Source: Chloroflexota bacterium (GTDB lineage Bacteria > Chloroflexota > UBA6077 > CF-72). Taken from it: a stretch of DNA of 30,419 nucleotides. The DNA lies in contig JAFAPL010000214.1 in the NCBI GenBank assembly GCA_019247135.1, positions 1-30,419 of the forward strand, in the 5' to 3' direction. Positions 6,650-15,034 of the stretch are shown one piece after another. Under the pieces are notes generated by a model. That model made no database searches and was not told the origin of the DNA. It worked only from the letters and a program-made list of their open reading frames with translations. The position numbers were made by a program, and so were the translations under genes. Within the stretch, counting starts at the first letter, position 1, and each line of letters opens with the position of its first letter.

Positions 6650-7786
6650 CTACACGGAGACGGTGGTCCACTCGTAGTCGCGCTGCGTATAGGCTTCAGC
6701 CGGCACCAGAGACGTGATGCCGCGCTTGGCCAGCTCGCCTTCGAAGCGCTGGCGCACTTCAGGATCCTCGTCGACGTATTCGATCTGATCGCGTTGGCGG
6801 TCCTCGACGCGCTCCGCGTGGCCGTCGAACTGCATCGGCGGATGAAAGGCGAGGTAGCGTGCCGGCGTCGGTCCGACGTTGAAGTGCTGGTGGAACCAGC
6901 GATTGGGCGGTGTGATCAGCGAGCCGGGCTTCCACGGCGCGAGCACTTTGTCTTTGCCTTCCTCCCACATCACCGAATAGCCCTCGCCGGCGGGGATGAC
7001 GATGGCCCGGCCGGGGCCGTGACGGTGCGCCTTCTTGTAGGTGCGCGATGGGAACATCGACATGTGGCAGCTGATCTCGGAGCCCGGGAACTCCATCGCT
7101 ACGCTGCGCCCCCCGGCGCCGCGCCCCTGGTTCGCGTTCAGCTTGTCCCAGCCGCTCATGTCGGGGAAGAAGCTCCCCACCCAGACCTGCTGGCGCCGCT
7201 TCCAAACCACGTCTTCCTCGTTCGTCTTGCGCAGCGTCGGCTCGGCGTACAGCTCGTCGAGATTGACTGCGCTGCCGTACTGATCGCTGTCGGACAGAAT
7301 GAACGCGTCCGGCTCCGGGCTGGCCGACAGAAGGAGCGGGAAGTAGTTGTAGTGGAGGAGCCGCGCCGGTCGTGAGCCGTGGGTATTGCTGAACTGGTGG
7401 AAGTGGAACCGCGGCAGCAGAAACATGCTCTTGTCGGACCACTCGAAGCTCTTCTTCTGTCCTCCGGGCAGCCACACCGTGGTCGCACCGCGACCCTGCA
7501 GGACGTAGACGACTTCGTCGAAGGCGAGTCTGACGGGCGGCAGGACGGCGCGCGGAGGGACTTCGCTGACGCGGGTCTCGGTGATTCCCTGGGATCCTTC
7601 GAGCTGGACGAAGGCCTGGTCAGAGCCCCGAGCGTCCCAGCGGCCGAGCGGAATCGTCGTGAGGTCTTCGATGTAGTAGCCCGTGTAGATCGGCAGGCCG
7701 AGCGAGTCCATCCACCGGTCGTGCGTGTACTTCAACCGTCGCGTTGGCTGCGCACTGGTCGCAGCGGTTCCGTTGGTACTTGTCAA
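6650..7786 (-). CDS. Double-cupin domain protein
   Basis: A 378-residue protein with two cupin barrels. The first (about residues 75-150) has FDEVVYVLQGRGATTVW and LLPRFHFHQFSN but lacks the usual HxH metal ligands in motif 1. The second (about 240-320) has AHRHGPGRAIVIPAGEGYSVMW and PNRWFHQHFN, with a plausible metal site. No signal peptide is visible, so it is cytoplasmic. The TTG start at 7786 overlaps the TGA of eutA (TTGA) and has GGAGGA 8 nt upstream, which decides the start. Cupins of this size include dioxygenases and isomerases, but the substrate cannot be read from sequence. Tight coupling to the EutA-type gene implies a shared pathway. Confidence 0.85.
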   Translation of the reverse strand: MTSTNGTAATSAQPTRRLKYTHDRWMDSLGLPIYTGYYIEDLTTIPLGRWDARGSDQAFVQLEGSQGITETRVSEVPPRAVLPPVRLAFDEVVYVLQGRGATTVWLPGGQKKSFEWSDKSMFLLPRFHFHQFSNTHGSRPARLLHYNYFPLLLSASPEPDAFILSDSDQYGSAVNLDELYAEPTLRKTNEEDVVWKRRQQVWVGSFFPDMSGWDKLNANQGRGAGGRSVAMEFPGSEISCHMSMFPSRTYKKAHRHGPGRAIVIPAGEGYSVMWEEGKDKVLAPWKPGSLITPPNRWFHQHFNVGPTPARYLAFHPPMQFDGHAERVEDRQRDQIEYVDEDPEVRQRFEGELAKRGITSLVPAEAYTQRDYEWTTVSV

Positions 7787-9315
7787 GGTGCGGTTCCTCC
7801 GAAAGCCAGGGATTTCACGACGACCGGGACCACGTTCGCCGGCTGAATCACTTCGCCGATGTCCGCGTAGTCGAGCTCGACCAGCTCGAGGCCGTCGATG
7901 CAGATCAACGGCGCAACCACCTCGAGCTCTTCGGACAGAATGCCGCCGAGTGATGCGCCGATGTCGCTGTCGAGCGCGATCACGAGCGGCAAACCCGCGG
8001 CGATGCTGCGCGGGAGGGCGGCGACAATGCCCTCGGCGAGGGCACGAATCTGCGTGTAATGCGGCTCGCCACGCCACGGCAGCGCGATCACCACGGGCGC
8101 ATCACCTTCCGTCAGATCGAGCCGCGTGAAGCCACTGCGAATCGCAGCCGCGACGGACGGCGCATCCAGAAGACGGGCATAGACGACCGGCAGGTTGCGC
8201 AAGGGCAGCGCGCCCGGGTCGGAGATGTGCACCGTGTTGCCACTGAGCTGCACGCTGAACTGGGACGCGCCGAGCACGGTGGCGCGGATACCCTCGCCGA
8301 GCGGCACCGGAGGCGCGGGCAGCCGGCCTGCATCGGCGGCGCGGCGCAGTGCCGCGGCGAGGTCCGGCCCGAGATCGCCGTACGTGGTCGACTCACGGCC
8401 GTAGATATATTCGGCGACGCCGCCCGAAAACGTCAGCGCGGTCGGGCGGTGGCCGTCGATCTCCAGCGGCTCGGTGAGCAGGAAACTCTCAGACACGCGG
8501 CTGCGTGGGCCGCCGTTGAGATATTCCAGGAGGATCTCGGCCAGGGCGTCGCCAATTCGTGCACGCTCGGCTGCAGGCAGTTCCGCGCCAAACTCGAGCG
8601 GAATGTTCAGCATCTCCGCGATCGCACGTGCCGACGGCTCGATTCGCGCGACGCGCTCGTGCTCGTCGACCGCAACCAGGCGCCCACCGACGTGGATGGC
8701 GGCGGTGCGCAAAATCTCGCCATCGTGCAGCAGGCCGAGCTTGCTGGTGCCGCCGCCGACGTCGACGTGCAGCAGCGTCTGTTTGCGGGCGTGCGACAGG
8801 GCCACCGCGCCGGAGCCGTGAGCCGCCAGGATGCCTTCGAGGTTGTGGCCGGCTGAAGCGCACACGAACTTGCCGCCCTCTTTCGCGAACAGCTCGGCGA
8901 CGGCGCGGGCGTTGGCGCGCTCCAGGGCGGCGCCGGTCAGGATGACCGCGCCCGTGTCAACATCGTCGTGCGTGAGGCCGGCGTCGGCATAGGCGCTTTG
9001 AACGAACTGCTCGAGTTGCTCGACGTCGATGAGCCCGTCGGAGCGGTACGGGGTCAGCAGAATCGGCGAGCGATGGAGCACCTCTCGTTTGACGACGACG
9101 AAGCGACTGCTCAGCGACTCCTTGAGACGCTGCAGGTGCAGGCGTGCGAACAGCAGATGTGAGGTGGACGAGCCGACGTCGACGCCGACCGTCGTGAGCT
9201 CGACGTTGTCGAGGCTCCATGGATCGACACCGCCGCCGGTGCCTCCATCGCCGTGGTCGTCGTCATGAATATGAAAGTCGTCGTCCGTTTCGTGGAAGAA
9301 GGCGCCGCGCAGCAT
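7783..9315 (-). CDS. eutA: EutA-family ethanolamine ammonia-lyase reactivating factor
   Basis: About 510 residues, the same family and extent as enterobacterial EutA. It shows the ASKHA-fold ATPase motifs: phosphate 1 in TVGVDVGSSTSHLLFARL, phosphate 2 in HVDVGGGTSKLGLL and an adenosine motif in LTFSGGVAEYIYG. Family hallmarks ASAGHNLEGILAAHGSGA, LPLRNLPVV and VVPVVVKSLAF (C terminus) are also present. EutA uses ATP to release damaged cobalamin from ethanolamine ammonia-lyase. No eutB or eutC is in the window. The N terminus carries an extra His/Asp-rich tail (HETDDDFHIHDDDHGDG) not found in typical EutA, possibly metal-binding. Starts at 9315, 9324 (ATG) or 9330 (GTG) are all possible and none has a clear ribosome-binding site. 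It is translationally coupled to the downstream cupin gene. Confidence 0.9.
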   Translation of the reverse strand: MLRGAFFHETDDDFHIHDDDHGDGGTGGGVDPWSLDNVELTTVGVDVGSSTSHLLFARLHLQRLKESLSSRFVVVKREVLHRSPILLTPYRSDGLIDVEQLEQFVQSAYADAGLTHDDVDTGAVILTGAALERANARAVAELFAKEGGKFVCASAGHNLEGILAAHGSGAVALSHARKQTLLHVDVGGGTSKLGLLHDGEILRTAAIHVGGRLVAVDEHERVARIEPSARAIAEMLNIPLEFGAELPAAERARIGDALAEILLEYLNGGPRSRVSESFLLTEPLEIDGHRPTALTFSGGVAEYIYGRESTTYGDLGPDLAAALRRAADAGRLPAPPVPLGEGIRATVLGASQFSVQLSGNTVHISDPGALPLRNLPVVYARLLDAPSVAAAIRSGFTRLDLTEGDAPVVIALPWRGEPHYTQIRALAEGIVAALPRSIAAGLPLVIALDSDIGASLGGILSEELEVVAPLICIDGLELVELDYADIGEVIQPANVVPVVVKSLAFGGTAP

Positions 9316-9354
9316 CAGTTGCATGCACACCGCGCAACGTATCTTCGGCGTCGC

Positions 9355-9399
9355 GGGCTGGCGCTGTGGCGTCCAGATTGTTCAACTTGCAAGTTGATT
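9355..9399. repeat. Dispersed repeat copy with a perfect 16-bp palindrome
   Basis: A single copy of the window's repeat family: GGGCTGGCGCTGT, a short variable part, then GATTGTTCAACTTGCAAG and TTGATT. TCAACTTGCAAGTTGA at 9382-9397 is a perfect palindrome. It lies between the ThDP enzyme gene and eutA, 50-80 bp upstream of the possible eutA starts. It resembles the copy at 13903 more closely than the array at 16653. Confidence 0.8.
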
Positions 9400-9424
9400 C
9401 CGTTCGCGCCAGGGTGCAAGTCGG

Positions 9425-11155
9425 TCATCGAAACCTCGTGATGGTGTCGAGGAGAGCGGGCGTGCCGTCTTTCACCTGCGCGATCGCACGCTGCAGGGCG
9501 GGGGCCAGGTCGCATGGGTCTGCGATCGGGCCCTCGGCGTACCAGCCGAACGAGCGGGCGAGGCCGGCGAAGTCCGGTGCGGGACCAGACATGTCCATGC
9601 CGATACTGGCGCGCTCGACGGGCGTCCCACGCGCGCGCGCCATGCGGATCTGGTGCTCCCAATCGTTGTAATAGGCGCGGTTGTTGAACATGACGATCAG
9701 CATCGGGATCTGATGCTTGGCGGCAACCCAGAGCGCGCCAGCGTCGAACATCAGGTCGCCATCCGGCTGGATATCGACCACGAGCCGGCCAGTGCCTTTG
9801 TGCGCCAGCGCCACGCCGAGCGAGATCCCGATCTGGGTGGACGTGCCGAGCTCTTTGCCAGGGTGGCGATAAGGCTCGTCGATGTCCCAGAGCTTCGGCA
9901 CCCAGTCGCGGAGCGTGTTGGCGGTAAGGACCCAGTCTTCGTCTTTGATCGCTTCCCAGATCTCCAGCGCCAGTCTGCCGGTCGTCATGGGCGAGGCGTC
10001 CCAATCTTCGCGCGCCTGGGCGTTCCACCGCGCACGCGCCCCCTGGTGCCGTTGAGCGATCGCGTCGCGCCGTTCCGCGAAGCGTTCGGCGGAGTCAGTA
10101 CGTTCCTCAACGAGGTCAGCCAGTGCAGGCACGGCAAGCGACGTGTCAGCCAGGATCGACAGTCGCGTTCCCTGGTACCGACCGTAATCGGTCGACCAGC
10201 TCGAGAGTTCGAGATCGGAAAAGCCGACTTCGGCCCAAACGCACGCCGCCGGAACGCGCGACTGTACCGTTCGCGTCGTGCTGTCCAGACGCATCGTCGG
10301 TCGCTCGAGGTCGCGCACATCGAGCGCAACGAGCAGGTCGGCCTCTTCGAGCACGTCCGTATGGGTCATGTTCAGCGGGTGATTGGACGGAAAATTGTGG
10401 CGGGCACGCACGTCGACCACCGGCGCGCCGAGCGCTTCTGCCAGGCGGACCAGGTGCGGCACGGTCGCGGGATCGCGTCCGAGGAACTCAGCCAGCAGCA
10501 CGGGTCGCTCGGCCTGGACGAGCATGTCAGCCAGGCACTCCAGGCTGGCCGGGTCGGCGGCCATGCGTGTCGGTACACGCACCGCGTCTGTCGATGGCAG
10601 CGGGACGCCGCGATCGAGCGGATCCTCCTGGAGCTGCGCGTCGTAGCACAGATACACGGGCCCTTGCGGTTCGCTCATTGCAACCCGGTACGCGCGAGCA
10701 AACGAAGCCGGAATGCTGTCGACCGTTGCCGGCTGGTCGTCCCACTTGGTGTAGTCGCGGACGGCATTGCCCTGGACGTTCGCCGTGTGGATCCAATCGA
10801 TGCGCGGTCGGCGGCGCGCCTCGTTCATCGGCCCGGTCGCGCCGAGGACGAGCACCGGCGCGCGGTCGATGTAGGCGTAGTAGATGGTCATGCACGAGTG
10901 CAGCAGTCCCACGACGTCGTGCACGATGGCTGCCATTGGCCTGCCGCTGGCTTTCGCAAAGCCGTGCGCCATACCGACGGCCGTCTCTTCGTGCTGGCAC
11001 AAGATCATCTCGGGCATGACATTCCCGCCGTAGTTGACGAGCGAGTCATGCAGTCCGCGATAGCTGGAGCCTGGATTGACGGCCGCGTATGGAATCTCGA
11101 ATTGTTTGAGGCAATCGACGATCAGGTCGGAGCCGTAACGGCGGGCCTGGGCCAC
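9425..11155 (-). CDS. Thiamine-diphosphate-dependent enzyme of the acetolactate synthase/2-oxoacid decarboxylase family
   Basis: A 576-residue ThDP enzyme with the usual three-domain order. The PYR domain at about 5-185 contains the catalytic Glu in QHEETAVGMAHGFAKASG (E56). A central domain spans about 200-350. The PP domain follows, with the Mg-ThDP motif from PDGDLMF (464-470) to NN (491-492). The motif reads PDG rather than GDG, keeping the metal-binding Asp. The family makes or breaks C-C bonds next to a keto group (synthases, decarboxylases, sulfoacetaldehyde or oxalyl-CoA enzymes), and the substrate is not evident. It starts 2 nt after the stop of the ABC substrate-binding lipoprotein, so it probably acts on the imported compound. 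The start ATG at 11155 is supported by immediate homology. Confidence 0.88.
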   Translation of the reverse strand: MAQARRYGSDLIVDCLKQFEIPYAAVNPGSSYRGLHDSLVNYGGNVMPEMILCQHEETAVGMAHGFAKASGRPMAAIVHDVVGLLHSCMTIYYAYIDRAPVLVLGATGPMNEARRRPRIDWIHTANVQGNAVRDYTKWDDQPATVDSIPASFARAYRVAMSEPQGPVYLCYDAQLQEDPLDRGVPLPSTDAVRVPTRMAADPASLECLADMLVQAERPVLLAEFLGRDPATVPHLVRLAEALGAPVVDVRARHNFPSNHPLNMTHTDVLEEADLLVALDVRDLERPTMRLDSTTRTVQSRVPAACVWAEVGFSDLELSSWSTDYGRYQGTRLSILADTSLAVPALADLVEERTDSAERFAERRDAIAQRHQGARARWNAQAREDWDASPMTTGRLALEIWEAIKDEDWVLTANTLRDWVPKLWDIDEPYRHPGKELGTSTQIGISLGVALAHKGTGRLVVDIQPDGDLMFDAGALWVAAKHQIPMLIVMFNNRAYYNDWEHQIRMARARGTPVERASIGMDMSGPAPDFAGLARSFGWYAEGPIADPCDLAPALQRAIAQVKDGTPALLDTITRFR

Positions 11156-11157
11156 AA

Positions 11158-12177
11158 TCAGTTCGGCGCCGCTAGACCGCGATCGACCGCGCTCTGAACG
11201 AAGGTCGGATCAACGACCTTCCCCAGATCGACGGACTTCAGCTTCTCGTTCTTGGGCTCGAGGATCGCGAGGACGTTGCTGAACTGCTCAGCGCGTGGGA
11301 ATGGACTGGACGGCAATACTTCCTTCACGAAGAAGTCGTATGTACCGTTCATGGCTTCGTCGTCGTCGGACTTGAAGTACTTCTTCAGCACGCCGACTGT
11401 GAAGGCTTTGTCCGTCCTGGCCCTCGCGATGCCCTGTACGAGTGCATCGACGAAATGTTGCGCGACGTCATGATGGTCATTCACCCACGGCCGTTGTGCT
11501 GCGACCACCGTGTTCACCGCCGGCAGTTTCTGGCCGGCGAGATCGAAGATCGGGTGCAAACCGTGCCGCTCGAGCTCGTAACTGGCGGGCGGATCGTCGA
11601 GCCCGCCCTGGACGGCGCCACCGAGCATCGCGGCGGTGCCGTTCGTGTGCGAGCCGACGGGCACGAGTGTCACGTCCACATCTGGATCGAGGCCTTGTGC
11701 CTTGAGCGCAACGCGCGTAGCGATATCGCCAGAGCTCCCGGCGCTGCTGATCTGCAGTTTCTTCCCCCTGAGGTCGTTCGCGCTCTGGATGTCAGGCGCG
11801 ACTTCGACCAGATACGGAAACACGGGTGCCAGCGTCGCCAGGACGACCAGGTCGGCGCCGGAGGTCGTCGCGCTGAGCACTTCGGCGCCACCTTGCAGGC
11901 TGATGTCCTGGCCACCTGAGAGCAGCGCAGCCATCGCATTTGAGCCACCGCTTCCCTGCGTGAGATTCACATCTAGCCCGTTCTGCGCGAAATAGCCACC
12001 TTCGAGCGCGACCCAACTGGCCAGGTCGTCGGCCGAAAGATTGCTGTAGCCGACGTTCAGCTTTGTGGGCGGGGACGTTGGAGCAGCCGTTGGCGCGGGG
12101 GGCTGGGCGGGCGTGCACGCGCTCAAGAGCACGAACGCCGCGGTACACAGCGCCAGGCATGCCCTGGACTCAGGCAT
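11158..12177 (-). CDS. ABC transporter substrate-binding lipoprotein, SsuA/TauA/NMT1 type
   Basis: A 339-residue secreted lipoprotein. The N-terminal hydrophobic signal ends in the lipobox LLSAC with the lipidated Cys at 21, followed by a Pro/Thr/Ala linker. The binding domain starts with KLNVGYSNLSADDLASWVALEGGYFAQNGLDVNL, the opening of NMT1/THI5-like and SsuA-like proteins. SGGSNAMAALLSGGQDISL is the segment lining the ligand cleft. Relatives bind alkanesulfonates, taurine, nitrate or pyrimidine precursors, so the ligand is open. It overlaps the permease gene by 8 nt and is the third gene of the ABC operon. Together with the permease and ATPase it would form a complete importer. Confidence 0.92.
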   Translation of the reverse strand: MPESRACLALCTAAFVLLSACTPAQPPAPTAAPTSPPTKLNVGYSNLSADDLASWVALEGGYFAQNGLDVNLTQGSGGSNAMAALLSGGQDISLQGGAEVLSATTSGADLVVLATLAPVFPYLVEVAPDIQSANDLRGKKLQISSAGSSGDIATRVALKAQGLDPDVDVTLVPVGSHTNGTAAMLGGAVQGGLDDPPASYELERHGLHPIFDLAGQKLPAVNTVVAAQRPWVNDHHDVAQHFVDALVQGIARARTDKAFTVGVLKKYFKSDDDEAMNGTYDFFVKEVLPSSPFPRAEQFSNVLAILEPKNEKLKSVDLGKVVDPTFVQSAVDRGLAAPN

Positions 12178-13015
12178 GCGGCACGCGCCAGCTCTGAAAA
12201 CGCTGCTCGATCTTCTGCAAGATAAAGGTCAGCAGCACGCCCGCTCCGGCCACGATGATCAGGCCGACGAAGACTCGCGAGGTCTGAAAGGTCTGGCCCG
12301 CCTGGGCCATCATCAGGCCGATACCAGCCTGTGCGGCGACGAGCTCCGCGACCACGACGCCTGTCAGAGCGTGTGCCAGACCGAGTCGCAAGCCGGTGAG
12401 GATGAACGGGACCGACCCGGGCAGGACGACCGTCCGAAACAACTGCGCGTCCGAGGCGCCGAACGACCGCGCCGCTTTGACCAGAGCGGGATCCAGATTG
12501 CGGGCCGCGGCCGCGGTGTTGATCACGATGGCGAAGATCGCCCCCAGGAACACGACGGCGATCTTCGAATTGATGCCGATGCCGAACCAGATGATGAACA
12601 GCGGGGTCAGCGACACGCGCGGGATGCTGTTGAAAAACGTGACGAACGGATCGAAGGCGTAGCTGACGCGTCTGTACCAGCCGATCAGCATGCCGAGGGG
12701 CAGCCCGATGATGATCGCGAGCGCGAATCCGAGGATCAATTCCTGGCCGCTAACCCAGAGGTCCTGCCAGATGGTGCCCTTTGCGACATACGCGCCGAAC
12801 GCGTTGGCGATGTCGACCGGACCGGGGAGGAAGAGCTCTGGTACCAGGCGTCTGAACGCGATGATCTGCCAGATCGTGCCGAAGATCACGACCGACAGCG
12901 CCCCAATGAGAAAGCCTTCGTAGCGCGCGAGTGGGCCCGGCTGGCCAGGGATGCGGGCCGCCCTTCCGTCGGCCCGCTCGCCGGTGGCGGTGCGGGCGCT
13001 CACCGTGAATGCCAT
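12170..13015 (-). CDS. ABC transporter permease, SsuC/TauC family
   Basis: A 281-residue inner-membrane protein with about six transmembrane segments, beginning near residues 34-53 (FLIGALSVVIFGTIWQIIAF). The cytoplasmic EAA loop is AARSFGASDAQLFRTVVLPGSVPFI at about 182-206, which docks on the ATPase. The C-terminal part LTGVVVAELVAAQAGIGLMM is typical of the sulfonate/nitrate/taurine permeases of the BPD_transp_1 family. The length matches family norms with a slightly longer cytoplasmic N terminus (about 30 residues, Ala/Arg/Gly-rich). The gap from the ATPase gene is 6 nt. Confidence 0.95.
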   Translation of the reverse strand: MAFTVSARTATGERADGRAARIPGQPGPLARYEGFLIGALSVVIFGTIWQIIAFRRLVPELFLPGPVDIANAFGAYVAKGTIWQDLWVSGQELILGFALAIIIGLPLGMLIGWYRRVSYAFDPFVTFFNSIPRVSLTPLFIIWFGIGINSKIAVVFLGAIFAIVINTAAAARNLDPALVKAARSFGASDAQLFRTVVLPGSVPFILTGLRLGLAHALTGVVVAELVAAQAGIGLMMAQAGQTFQTSRVFVGLIIVAGAGVLLTFILQKIEQRFQSWRVPHA

Positions 13016-13021
13016 ACCTGT

Positions 13022-13873
13022 TTATGCGCTCTCGCGCACCTCCTCCTCGATGCTTCGCCAGATCGCGTCTTCGTAGTCGATGAAGTGTGGATCACGCTTC
13101 ACGCTCAGGTCACGCGGTCTAGGCAGATCGACGTCGACGCACGTCTTGACGCGGCCCGGTCGGCGCGTGAAGACGAGCACGCGGTCAGCCAGGTATACGG
13201 CTTCTTTGATGTCGTGAGTGATGAACAGCGCCGTTTTGCGCGTTTCACCCCAGATACGCAGCAGCTCCTGCTGCATGAACTCACGTGTCTGCGCGTCGAG
13301 CGCGGCGAACGGCTCGTCGAGTAGCAGCATCTCGGGATCGGTCGCCAGGGCGCGCGCCAGATTGACGCGCTGCTGCATACCGCCCGAGAGCTCGGTCGGG
13401 TACGAGTCTTCGAAGCCGTCCAGGCCGACCAGCTTGATGAACTGGCGGGCGCGGGCGGTGCGATCGGCCTTCGAGAGGCTTTGCTGCATCTCCAGGCCAT
13501 ACCCGACGTTGCCGACCACCGTGCGCCACGGCAGGAGGCTGGCTTGCTGGAAGACCATGGCTCGGTCCGCGCCTGGGCCGGCGATCGGGGTGCCGTTGAG
13601 CTCGAGGACGCCGCCTGAGATGGGCAGCAGGCCGTCGACGGCGTTCAGGAAGGTGGTTTTGCCGCAGCCAGACGGACCGACGATGGAGACGAACTCGCCA
13701 GGACGGACCTCGAGACTTGCGCCGTCGACAGCCAGAAATGGCCTGCCGGAGCGCTCCACCCAGTAATGGATCGAGACGTCGGCAGCCCGCAGCTTCGCGG
13801 TGCCATTGGTCTGATGATCAGTCCGTATAGGTGAGGAGCATAGTGTTGGGCGCGCGAGCCGGTCAATGATCAT
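13022..13873 (-). CDS. ABC transporter ATPase, SsuB/TauB family
   Basis: A 283-residue ATPase that energises the importer. Walker A is GPSGCGKTT (66-74), the Q-loop is in VFQQASLLPWRTV, the signature is LSGGMQQR (162-169) and Walker B is MLLLDEP (182-188), followed by the D-loop FAALD and the switch His in ITHDIKEAVYLADRVLV. These are the SsuB/TauB/NrtD-type motifs. The first 28 residues precede the domain and contain no alternative start, so ATG 13873 is kept. It is the first gene of the transporter-ThDP operon. A repeat copy with a palindrome lies 30-95 bp upstream. Confidence 0.95.
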   Translation of the reverse strand: MIIDRLARPTLCSSPIRTDHQTNGTAKLRAADVSIHYWVERSGRPFLAVDGASLEVRPGEFVSIVGPSGCGKTTFLNAVDGLLPISGGVLELNGTPIAGPGADRAMVFQQASLLPWRTVVGNVGYGLEMQQSLSKADRTARARQFIKLVGLDGFEDSYPTELSGGMQQRVNLARALATDPEMLLLDEPFAALDAQTREFMQQELLRIWGETRKTALFITHDIKEAVYLADRVLVFTRRPGRVKTCVDVDLPRPRDLSVKRDPHFIDYEDAIWRSIEEEVRESA

Positions 13874-13902
13874 GGTGGCCCGTGCGGCATGTCGACGCGT
13901 CC

Positions 13903-13967
13903 GGGCTGGCGCTGTTAGCGTCGAGATTGTTCAACTTGCAAATTAGTTGCTCCGGCTGGTCGAGCGG
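13903..13967. repeat. Dispersed repeat copy upstream of the ABC operon
   Basis: This copy starts GGGCTGGCGCTGTTAGCGTC, then GATTGTTCAACTTGCAAATT, and ends with TGGTCGAGCG. The palindrome has drifted: CAACT and AGTTG remain as arms around an 8-bp loop. The head is nearly identical to the copy at 9355. The tail matches the GGCTAGTCGAGCG tail of the 16653 array. It sits just upstream of the ABC ATPase start. Confidence 0.75.
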
Positions 13968-13969
13968 CA

Positions 13970-13992
13970 GCCCGCGTTGACTACATGCGGGC
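13970..13992 (-). terminator. Hairpin after the amidase gene, candidate terminator
   Basis: GCCCGC and GCGGGC pair perfectly around an 11-nt loop. On the minus strand this begins 7 nt past the amidase stop. There is no T-run, so it is at best a weak or factor-assisted terminator. Confidence 0.3.
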
Positions 13993-13998
13993 CTGGTC

Positions 13999-14982
13999 CT
14001 AAGGCAACGTACTGAGGAATCTCTCCATCGAATCGGCGATGCCTTGCGCGAGCAGTTGCGGGTTCCCGATCAGGTACTGCCGATCAGTAGCGTTAGTCAG
14101 GTACGCCATTTCGATGATGGCCTGTGGCACGCCCGGAGCCACCGCATGGCAATACCGGCGCGAGTTGAAGGCGTAGTAGTACCTCATGCGCAGGCTGATG
14201 TGTTCGTCATCGCGCGGGAGGTTCGTGACCTGACCATACGTATCCTCGAGTGACTGCACCAGTTCATCGTCGACGTCGGGCACGGAGCTGAAGCCTGGCC
14301 GCGCAACCTTGAAGCCGCGCGTCTGGCCGGTGGTGTCGCCATCGGCATGGATAGCCAGGAACGCGTTCGCACGATAGTGCTCGGGAACGGTCGCGGGTAG
14401 GACGTCCGCCTCGATGCCGTCGGATTGGAGCAGGGCCGCAGCCCGCTGGGCGACATCGAGATTGACCTGCCACTCCTGCTTGCCGCCGCCCGAAGCTCCC
14501 GCCCCGAGGCCTTTGAGCTCGGTCGGCAGCTGGTCGAGCTGCCAGTGGCCGACCTGAAGGCCGACGCGCTTCTGGCCCGGCGGGTCATACAGCGGGGTGG
14601 GCGGAAGTGGCGTGCGGAACGAGCGGAAGAAGCCCTGAGCGCCTGGCGATCCGGGCGCGGGTAGCGGAGCAACCGCCGTCGGGCAGGAGGCGTCCGTGGG
14701 CTGTGGCTGGCTGTCGTCAGGTTGCGCGTCCACCGCGCCAGCCTGCGCATCTGGCACTGCTGGGGCGTCGGTGGCTACCGCGGCCGTTCCGTCAGTCGGG
14801 GCTGTCGTCGGCGCGACCGTCGGCGCCTCGGTGGGCACGGCCGTTGGCATGGCCGTCGGTCCAGCAGTTGGGCTGGGTGCGACCGTCGGCTCCGCAGCCA
14901 GTTGCGAAGCTGGCGCCGACGGTGCACACGCACTCAGTGCAAGCAGCGCGGCAGCGACCGCAAAGCGGCGGCGGACCTCCAT
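13999..14982 (-). CDS. N-acetylmuramoyl-L-alanine amidase lipoprotein (Amidase_3)
   Basis: A 327-residue secreted zinc amidase that cleaves the bond between muramic acid and the stem peptide in peptidoglycan. A signal peptide ends in the lipobox LSAC (Cys 19). It is followed by about 80 residues of Pro/Thr/Ala repeats forming a wall-spanning linker. The catalytic domain occupies about 138-327. Its putative zinc ligands are H146 (VGHW), E170 (KQEW) and H212 (AIHADGD), and the catalytic Glu is E291 (IIEMAYLTN), all in family order. No wall-binding repeat follows. It is the last of a same-strand run (LLM, FMN-binding, amidase) with gaps of about 50-75 nt. Confidence 0.92.
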   Translation of the reverse strand: MEVRRRFAVAAALLALSACAPSAPASQLAAEPTVAPSPTAGPTAMPTAVPTEAPTVAPTTAPTDGTAAVATDAPAVPDAQAGAVDAQPDDSQPQPTDASCPTAVAPLPAPGSPGAQGFFRSFRTPLPPTPLYDPPGQKRVGLQVGHWQLDQLPTELKGLGAGASGGGKQEWQVNLDVAQRAAALLQSDGIEADVLPATVPEHYRANAFLAIHADGDTTGQTRGFKVARPGFSSVPDVDDELVQSLEDTYGQVTNLPRDDEHISLRMRYYYAFNSRRYCHAVAPGVPQAIIEMAYLTNATDRQYLIGNPQLLAQGIADSMERFLSTLP

Positions 14983-15034
14983 ACGCGTCGAGCAGGGTAC
15001 GCGGCGCGCTATTCAGCGTGCCAATAACTGGCCC

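Noticed and set aside
9653..11197. Long plus-strand open frame (514 codons) opposite the ThDP gene
   Set aside because: Antisense shadow in GC-rich DNA: composition is Arg/Ala/Val-rich without motifs, while the minus strand encodes a clear ThDP enzyme.
12065..13324. Long plus-strand open frame (419 codons) opposite the ABC permease and ATPase
   Set aside because: Asp/Arg-rich mirror of well-defined ABC genes with no recognisable domain.
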